Source of the DNA: NBML01 sp029939535
Lineage (GTDB): Bacteria; Desulfobacterota; Desulfobacteria; Desulfobacterales; Desulfobacteraceae
DNA: 12,980 nt
Direction of reading: 5' to 3'
Assembly (NCBI GenBank): GCA_029939535.1
Contig: JAOZST010000104.1
Coordinates: 1-12,980, forward strand
Shown: positions 7,632 to 12,980 of the stretch, piece after piece
Layout: each line of letters opens with the position of its first letter
Position numbering within the stretch: the stretch's first letter is position 1
Notes under the pieces: generated by a model
The model's input: the letters and a program-made list of their open reading frames with translations, nothing else
Told to the model about the DNA's origin: nothing
The model's database searches: none
Program-made: the position numbers and the translations under genes

Positions 7632-8689
7632 TCCACACCAAGCATATAACAATTCAACCCCGAGCCAACCCCCAGAAATGCAACAAAATCATTTGGGAGT
7701 AAAAATCCCCGTTCATCGGCAATGGCCGCAGTAATGGGCAGCGATACAGTGCCCACGTTTCCCAGAAAAGGGAAGGTAATAAAATCTTTTTTCCGGTCCA
7801 GTTTCAAGGTATTGTAGAACAACTGGTGGTGCCCTTCACCCACCTGGTGGGCAATGAATTTGTCAGGCTTATCCATGGGCAGGTTAAATTCTTTTTTAAA
7901 CAGCTCATAGGTTTTTTTACCCAGGGCCATACCATTTTCCAGGACTGCCTGGGCCTGGGTTCTCATGATAACTTTGGAATTTGTGGGCATTCCCTTTTGT
8001 TCAAAACCCCAATTGCACAGCCCGTGGTGCTGAATCGCATTCTGGACCACACCGCCCTTGAGGGCATGTCTCTGATTATCATGAAGATCAAGGCTGTCCA
8101 GATGATTGCCACTGGTAAGGAGTATGGCTGCTGCTCCGGATCCCCCGGTCATGGTGGCAATGGTTTCCTTATAAAAGTCAACGCTTTTGCGGGTATTGAT
8201 CTCTTCAATGGTTGAATCCACAATCTGTCTGGCAGTTTCACAGGAGACCACAAGACCTGCCTTAATATTTCCCAATTCAATCTCATTGGCCACATGGACC
8301 ATGCCTGTGACCATGCCCAGACATGCTGATTTTACGTCATAAATATGGGCATCAGTTCCAATGTGAAGTTTGTCGGCAATGGAACAGGATGTGGCAGGCT
8401 CAAATCCATCCTGGCCAACACCGCAAAAGGTCAGGGCTCCAATATGTTTGGGGTCAATACCTGATTCAATAATGGCTTTTTGCCCGGCTGCAGCTGCGTG
8501 TTCAGCCAGGGTATGGTCAATTTCCCAATAACGCCTTTCCTTTATTCCGGTTAAAGTTTCTAACTGTCCGGGCACAAATCCCACTGAATCATAAAAGGGC
8601 TTGAGTTTTTCTTCTATCTCCTGGGAGGTAACTATATGGGGTGCCAGTTCATATCCAAAGGTTTCTATAAATACGTTTTTATATTTCAT
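7625..8689 (-). CDS. oleA: OleA, head-to-head acyl-condensing thiolase (FabH-like)
   Basis: A 354-aa thiolase-superfamily enzyme. OleA joins two activated fatty acyl chains by non-decarboxylative Claisen condensation to a 2-alkyl-3-keto acid, the committed step of long-chain olefin synthesis. The active-site Cys123 lies in KSACLGM, His281 in FIAHQVG and Asn311 in FLGNVGT. Glu97 lies exactly 26 residues before the Cys, in a FEPATSC segment. As I recall it, Xanthomonas OleA has its general base Glu117 26 residues before Cys143, and His285 and Asn315 30 residues apart; the His-Asn spacing here is also 30. Plain FabH enzymes lack that Glu, so this separates OleA from FabH. The gene starts at ATG 8689 with GGAG five bases upstream and overlaps the PfaC-like gene by 11 bases and oleB by 7. 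Its likely substrates, given the neighbour, are polyunsaturated acyl chains (inference). Confidence 0.95.
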   Translation of the reverse strand: MKYKNVFIETFGYELAPHIVTSQEIEEKLKPFYDSVGFVPGQLETLTGIKERRYWEIDHTLAEHAAAAGQKAIIESGIDPKHIGALTFCGVGQDGFEPATSCSIADKLHIGTDAHIYDVKSACLGMVTGMVHVANEIELGNIKAGLVVSCETARQIVDSTIEEINTRKSVDFYKETIATMTGGSGAAAILLTSGNHLDSLDLHDNQRHALKGGVVQNAIQHHGLCNWGFEQKGMPTNSKVIMRTQAQAVLENGMALGKKTYELFKKEFNLPMDKPDKFIAHQVGEGHHQLFYNTLKLDRKKDFITFPFLGNVGTVSLPITAAIADERGFLLPNDFVAFLGVGSGLNCYMLGVEW

Positions 8690-11600
8690 TTCTGCTCCAA
8701 AATTTCATAAGATCGTTTCTGGTGATGCCTGTAATTTTCATTCCCATGTCTTTATACAGCACAATTTGCAAGTCATCTGAAAACATGTGGGCATCAGCTA
8801 TCACATAGGGTTCTGGATTGTATCCCATTTCTTTGATTTCAATCTCATACCTTGCTTTTCTGGTTTCCCTGGTCACAGGTCCCCGGCATTTTAAATCACT
8901 CATATTAAGGGGGATAACATCATAGTGCACATGGTTTTCCTTGCTGACCCAGCCCATTCTCTGGACAAAGATTCTCAGGGCATGGGCACAGCATTCATAC
9001 ATAAGAGTGCCGGGCATGACCATGTCATCAATAAAATGGCAGGTCAGGAACCAGTCATCTTCATGGATATCAGCCTCGGCTGATATCCATCCCTTTCCAA
9101 ATCTGCCGCCCTGGGGATCAAGTTCAATCACCCTGTCAATTAGTTTCATTCTTTTACCAGGAAGCCATTGGTTTTTCCCAAGAGTTATGCCCTTGAATTG
9201 ACGGCCAAAGGCTGTTTCAAGATCCCCTGTTCTCAGGGCCTGAATCTTTTCATGGGAAAAGGAGGTTTTTTCCACCCCTATAAGGGAAGTAAAATTGTTT
9301 TTTGGTTCAGTTTTTATGGAGATCTTTTTTACTAAGTTCTTTGTTTCATGGGTTTCTCTTTCAAGGTCTTCCTTTTTAAGAATAATTCCTCCGGAATTTT
9401 CCACTTCCTCGTCAGTGAAGAAACCTGCACATCCATCTTTCATGGAAATAAACAATTGTCTATCAATATATCCCTTATAATGGAAAAAAAAGAGATAAAT
9501 TTCCCCTTGTTTTAAAAATCTGTCTATTTCAATTATATATTCAATGGTCTCACCTGGATTGGGAAGGGAACGGTGGAAGGTGACCTTTGCATCCAGAAGT
9601 CTGTATTTCCGCTTTCCTTTAACTGCATGGTCAATACCGAGATAAGCGCACAAAAACAAATCTGCCTGTCCAGCCTCAATGGAAATGGAGACTGGTGCCT
9701 TGCCCCCGTCCAGATACCAGGCATTTTTCCTAACATCATGCTGGGTAATAATTTTCCCCCGGCCCAGGGAGAGCATCTCACCCTGGATATCAATTATCCG
9801 GTCAACCAGCATCAGGGGCTCATCCGGCAGGCGGACCCTGCATGGATATGTATCAATGATGTCAAATTCAGGCCCCAGAACATTTCCTGCCTTTCCAATG
9901 GCATATTCCAGGCATTTGTCCCGGTCCAGAAATACAGGTTTGTTTACAGAAGGGGCTGTAGGTCTGGCAATTCCCCGGGAAGGGATAAAATTCTCTATTC
10001 CTGAATCTGGAACTGATTCCGCTATTCCTGAAACTTCCAATGGCTCATCCATGACTCCTTCTGCTGACTGAACAAGGGCCTTAAACTGGCTCTCCATTAT
10101 TGCCATGTTTTTCTGGGAAAACACGAGGAATTTTTCATGGGCCCGGGCAGTTACCCTGGATATATCAACAATTACTGCCGGATCCAGGGCAAGACCTGAA
10201 TCAGAAATAACGGGATCAATGATTGCCATATCCGGGATTGCTGGTTCAGAAATTGCTGGATCAAGAATTGTAGTTGGTTCAGGCAAGGGCCCTGGAGTTG
10301 AATAATTAATAACCTCAACAATATCCTCGGTCACAGGGGCACGACTTGTTTTGATTTTAATAGTTTTTTCATTGTCCTGGTCATTGTATCGGGCAGAAAA
10401 AAGTGAAACCTTCATTTGAAGCATGTCATTTAAAGGATATTCTTCAATGATTGCATGTGCAGAGGCACCATCTCTAGTGATGGAACCAATGGCCGCTATC
10501 CTTGGCCTTTCCCCGGGAGCCTCCCAGACCTGCTGGTCCCGGAGTGTTTTGATTCCAATAGATTCAAGTTCTTTGAATCCAGATTCGGGTGAAATACCAG
10601 AAACTGGCAGGGTATTGTTGTATATACACAGACATGTTTTTATCACTGAAAAAAGGCTGGCCACACTGCCGGTATTTCCAATGGTGGAAGCAGCATAGTC
10701 GATATAACAAGGATGTTTCATTTTTCCACGGGAAAGAACCATGTGTTTCAGGGCCAGGGTTTCAGAAAGGCCATTAGTACCTGTTCCACCAGAATGGGTT
10801 TCAATAAGGGAAAGGTCAGAAAATTCAATATTGGAATCCTTTATTACCTTTTTAAAGGATTCTAAATATTGATTCAAATCCTGGGAGTTCTCTGAATCTG
10901 ATTGGCCCGATGTCTTTATTTTATCTGGGACCTTTATTTTATCTGGGATTTCAATTTTATCAGAAATATTTGTTTCCCCGGGGATAATTCCCCCGCCTGA
11001 TCCTGAAACTCCTTTGATAACGCCATAAATCCGGTCATTGTCCTGGATTGCCTGGTCAAGGCGTTTTAATACAAGGGCAGCTGCACCTTCCGAAGGGTGT
11101 GTTTCTTCAAAAGGCATGTCCCCATGATTCCCGGCTATATAATTCAGGGTGAATTCACGAATATCTCCTGCCAGGTCCACACAACCGCATAAAAAGGTAT
11201 CTGTTTCAAAGGAGCTGAGGGAATGAACCGCTGTTTCAATAGATTTTATACCCGAGGCTGCACCGGCAGAAAGGGTGAAGCAGGGTCCGCCCAGTTTAAA
11301 TTCCCTGGCTATTCTAGATGCCACTATGCCGCCAAGGGCACCAAGGGTCCTGTTAAAATTGAGTGGAGGGCTGATTTTATCCCTAAGACTATTGTCATTT
11401 TCATGGAGTTTCCACCGCAGGAAAAAATCCGTTGATCCAAAATCAAATTCAATACCAATTGCACAACCTGTTTTTATTCGAATAGGATCTGTTTTAAGGG
11501 GCCTGGGACGAATATTAGCATCTTCCAATGCTCCCTTTGCAGTCTTAAGCATTATCAGGTGCTGGGGCAGGATATCTTCCATCTGATTAGGGGGAATATG

Positions 11601-12980
11601 GAATTCACCAAGACCCAGTGAAAATTCATCCAGAAAATCACAGGGTCTGATTTTTGTTTCGGGATTCAAATGCCAGGTCCTTCGCCACCTGGGTCCTGGT
11701 ACTTGAAGATCTGGTTTGTTTTTTCCAAATACCAGGCCTTTGAATTCATCCAGGTTTTTTGCACTATTGGAAAAGGTCTCCATTCCAACAATGGCAATGG
11801 GCAGGGTTTTCAACTTTGGCGAATCAATATTTTCCTGTACAAAATGCATGGATGGTTTGTTCTGAAACTCTTCCACCAGAATATGGGCATTAATACCGCC
11901 AAATCCAAAGGCAGATATGCCTGCTTTTCGGGTGGTTTTTAAATGATCTGTCTGCCAGGGTTCAGGATTTGTCTGGACCTGGATATTTGAGTGATTCAAA
12001 GGACTGTTTCTGGGTGGGGCAATAAAGTTCAGAGAAGGGGGAAGAATACCTTTTTCCAGGGACATGACAGTCTTAATAAATCCAGCAGCACCTGCTGCGG
12101 TGAGCAGATGTCCGACCATGGACTTTACCGATCCAATGGCCAGATTTTTTTTCGGACATTCATAATGATCCAGCAGTGTTTTTATACTGTTTACCTCCAC
12201 CTGATCACCAACGGGAGTTCCTGATCCATGGCACTCCATGTACTGAATCTCAGCGGGAGACCAGCCAGCCTGTTCATAGGCCGATGTCATGGCCCGAATC
12301 TGGCCTTCCGAGGCAGGAGCCACCAGATTCCCCTCAAGGTCATTGGAAACTCCAGCACCTGTGATAACAGCATGGATGGTATCATGGCAGGCCAATGCAT
12401 CCTCCAGCCGTTTTAAAATAAGGATTCCTGTTCCTTCCCCCACCACCAGCCCATTGGCATTTCTGTCAAAGGGGGAGCAGCATCCTGTAGGAGACAGGGC
12501 CTGGAGCTGTGTAAACCCCACCTGGGTATAAAGGGAATCCGGTCTGGAAACCCCGCCTGCCACCATGACATCTGCTTTTTTCAAACTCAGGTGTTCACAG
12601 GCAAGCTTAATGGCAAATAAAGAAGATGCGCAGGCTGCATCCAGGGTAAAACTACCCCCGTTCAAACCCATGGCCCTTGCCAGGATAGCTGCAGGGGCCG
12701 ATACAACAGAAGATCTGGAAGCATCGGCTGCCACAAAGGATCTAGGCTGTTTCTGGCAGAGGATTTCCCAGGAAATTCTGGAGGAAGTATCAGTGGGAAG
12801 AGCAATGGCTGCCAGAATAACGCCGGTTCGTTTCTCAAGGGCAGGGGTCATGCAACAGGAGGAGATGGCCCTGCGGCCGGCATCAAGTACAAGGTGGTGG
12901 ACCGGATCAAGACTTGCCAGAAGATCCTTGTCTACTTTGTATCCCCAGGGGTCAAAACTAAAATCCGTTATCAGGCCGGC
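8679..12980 (-). CDS. PfaC-like polyunsaturated lipid synthase: KS, chain-length-factor KS, linker, two FabA-like dehydratase domains (5' end missing)
   Basis: At least 1433 residues are visible. The frame is open through base 12980 and the KS fold already runs before the ATG at 12851 (GYKVDKD, LDPVHHLVL), so that ATG is internal. Domain order: KS1 (12980 to about 11870) with Cys in DAACASS, His in ECHGSGTP and His in SMVGHLL, a complete condensing triad; KS2 (about 11804-10434), in which the Cys is replaced by Ala (TLSAGAAS) and the second His by Asn (TIGNTGS), typical of a chain-length factor; a Pro/Ile-rich linker and short helix (TARAHEKFL); DH1 (about 9839-9387, RLPDEPLMLVDRI, EAGQADLF, GCAGFFT); DH2 (about 9239-8727) with FabA-type CHFIDDMVMPG. 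KS-CLF-DH-DH is the PfaC architecture of omega-3 fatty acid synthases. No ACP (DSL) or acyltransferase motif is visible, so partner proteins are needed. Confidence 0.88.
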   Translation of the reverse strand, partial: AGLITDFSFDPWGYKVDKDLLASLDPVHHLVLDAGRRAISSCCMTPALEKRTGVILAAIALPTDTSSRISWEILCQKQPRSFVAADASRSSVVSAPAAILARAMGLNGGSFTLDAACASSLFAIKLACEHLSLKKADVMVAGGVSRPDSLYTQVGFTQLQALSPTGCCSPFDRNANGLVVGEGTGILILKRLEDALACHDTIHAVITGAGVSNDLEGNLVAPASEGQIRAMTSAYEQAGWSPAEIQYMECHGSGTPVGDQVEVNSIKTLLDHYECPKKNLAIGSVKSMVGHLLTAAGAAGFIKTVMSLEKGILPPSLNFIAPPRNSPLNHSNIQVQTNPEPWQTDHLKTTRKAGISAFGFGGINAHILVEEFQNKPSMHFVQENIDSPKLKTLPIAIVGMETFSNSAKNLDEFKGLVFGKNKPDLQVPGPRWRRTWHLNPETKIRPCDFLDEFSLGLGEFHIPPNQMEDILPQHLIMLKTAKGALEDANIRPRPLKTDPIRIKTGCAIGIEFDFGSTDFFLRWKLHENDNSLRDKISPPLNFNRTLGALGGIVASRIAREFKLGGPCFTLSAGAASGIKSIETAVHSLSSFETDTFLCGCVDLAGDIREFTLNYIAGNHGDMPFEETHPSEGAAALVLKRLDQAIQDNDRIYGVIKGVSGSGGGIIPGETNISDKIEIPDKIKVPDKIKTSGQSDSENSQDLNQYLESFKKVIKDSNIEFSDLSLIETHSGGTGTNGLSETLALKHMVLSRGKMKHPCYIDYAASTIGNTGSVASLFSVIKTCLCIYNNTLPVSGISPESGFKELESIGIKTLRDQQVWEAPGERPRIAAIGSITRDGASAHAIIEEYPLNDMLQMKVSLFSARYNDQDNEKTIKIKTSRAPVTEDIVEVINYSTPGPLPEPTTILDPAISEPAIPDMAIIDPVISDSGLALDPAVIVDISRVTARAHEKFLVFSQKNMAIMESQFKALVQSAEGVMDEPLEVSGIAESVPDSGIENFIPSRGIARPTAPSVNKPVFLDRDKCLEYAIGKAGNVLGPEFDIIDTYPCRVRLPDEPLMLVDRIIDIQGEMLSLGRGKIITQHDVRKNAWYLDGGKAPVSISIEAGQADLFLCAYLGIDHAVKGKRKYRLLDAKVTFHRSLPNPGETIEYIIEIDRFLKQGEIYLFFFHYKGYIDRQLFISMKDGCAGFFTDEEVENSGGIILKKEDLERETHETKNLVKKISIKTEPKNNFTSLIGVEKTSFSHEKIQALRTGDLETAFGRQFKGITLGKNQWLPGKRMKLIDRVIELDPQGGRFGKGWISAEADIHEDDWFLTCHFIDDMVMPGTLMYECCAHALRIFVQRMGWVSKENHVHYDVIPLNMSDLKCRGPVTRETRKARYEIEIKEMGYNPEPYVIADAHMFSDDLQIVLYKDMGMKITGITRNDLMKFWSRNEI
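8695..8698 (-). promoter_or_regulatory. Ribosome binding site of oleA
   Basis: GGAG (coding strand) sits five bases before the oleA ATG, inside the last codons of the PfaC-like gene. It fixes the oleA start at 8689 and allows re-initiation by ribosomes finishing the upstream gene. Confidence 0.6.
10164..10271 (-). repeat. Degenerate Pro/Ile/Asp linker repeat between the CLF and DH1 domains
   Basis: The encoded protein here cycles through short units of about five residues (DPAIS, EPAIP, DMAII, DPVIS and a final DPAVI), a low-complexity interdomain linker. It ends just before a predicted helix (TARAHEKFL) that precedes the dehydratase domains. Such linkers are common in modular synthases and usually give flexibility; this one is Ile/Pro-rich where Ala/Pro is more usual. 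Confidence 0.6.
10915..10968 (-). repeat. 18-bp tandem repeat (three units) inside the chain-length-factor domain
   Basis: Three consecutive 18-base units start at 10915, 10933 and 10951 (+ strand). The first two differ only in their last two bases; the third is diverged. They are in frame and encode three six-residue units (DKIKTS, DKIKVP, DKIEIP) inserted in a surface-loop region between the GVSGSGGG segment and the NQYLESFKK helix of the second KS fold. Confidence 0.8.

Noticed and set aside
6690..7652. Haloalkane dehalogenase as the function of the alpha/beta hydrolase
   Set aside because: The fold and HDWGG motif fit both families, but the position directly after oleA and in the same operon as oleC makes the beta-lactone decarboxylase OleB far more likely.
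7625..8689. FabH (ketoacyl-ACP synthase III) as the function of the thiolase-fold protein
   Set aside because: A Glu exactly 26 residues before the active Cys and the ole neighbours mark it as OleA.
8679..12851. ATG at 12851 as the start of the PfaC-like protein
   Set aside because: The frame stays open to 12980 and the 43 upstream codons read as conserved N-terminal KS sequence (LDPVHHLVLDAGRRA), so the real start lies outside the window.

Overview
This window reads as a moderate-GC chromosome segment from a Gram-negative, probably anaerobic, bacterium. A Desulfobacterota (Desulfobacter/Desulfobacterium-like sulfate reducer) is my best guess. The guess rests on gene content (a Pfa-type polyunsaturated lipid synthase joined to ole hydrocarbon genes, and a DHH/CBS protein of the type seen fused to tRNA nucleotidyltransferases in that phylum), and no taxonomic marker gene is present. 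Both ends of the window cut through a gene.

Left part (1-4198, + strand): a tightly packed operon. It holds the 3' end of a DppD/OppD peptide-transporter ATPase, a complete DppF/OppF ATPase, an M20-family metallopeptidase, and a DHH-DHHA1 phosphoesterase with two CBS domains. Junctions are a 1-nt overlap, a 36-nt gap and a 4-nt ATGA overlap. The first three genes make sense as peptide import followed by intracellular hydrolysis. The fourth looks like the N-terminal half of a longer tRNA nucleotidyltransferase fusion and has no obvious link to peptides.

Right part (4221-12980, - strand, converging on the first operon with a 22-nt gap): a lipid operon read from the right edge leftwards. Its order is a very large PfaC-like protein (KS, chain-length-factor KS, linker, two FabA-like hot-dog dehydratase domains; 5' end beyond the window), oleA, oleB, a membrane-anchored Lys-rich/coiled-coil protein of unknown function, and oleC. 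Overlaps of 11 nt (pfaC-like/oleA), 7 nt (oleA/oleB) and 4 nt (unknown/oleC) argue for one transcript. The only loose junction is oleB to the unknown gene, which holds an AT-rich hairpin with three GAATAAAAA repeats.

Taken together, the - strand genes look like a dedicated line for very long polyunsaturated hydrocarbons. The PfaC-like synthase would help make polyunsaturated acyl chains, OleA would condense two of them head to head, OleC would close the beta-hydroxy acid to a beta-lactone, and OleB would decarboxylate it to the olefin. The reductase OleD, an ACP, an acyltransferase and an enoyl reductase are not visible here and would have to be encoded upstream (beyond 12980) or elsewhere. 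No stretch over 300 bases lacks a gene. I see no tRNA, rRNA, CRISPR array, insertion sequence or integration site.
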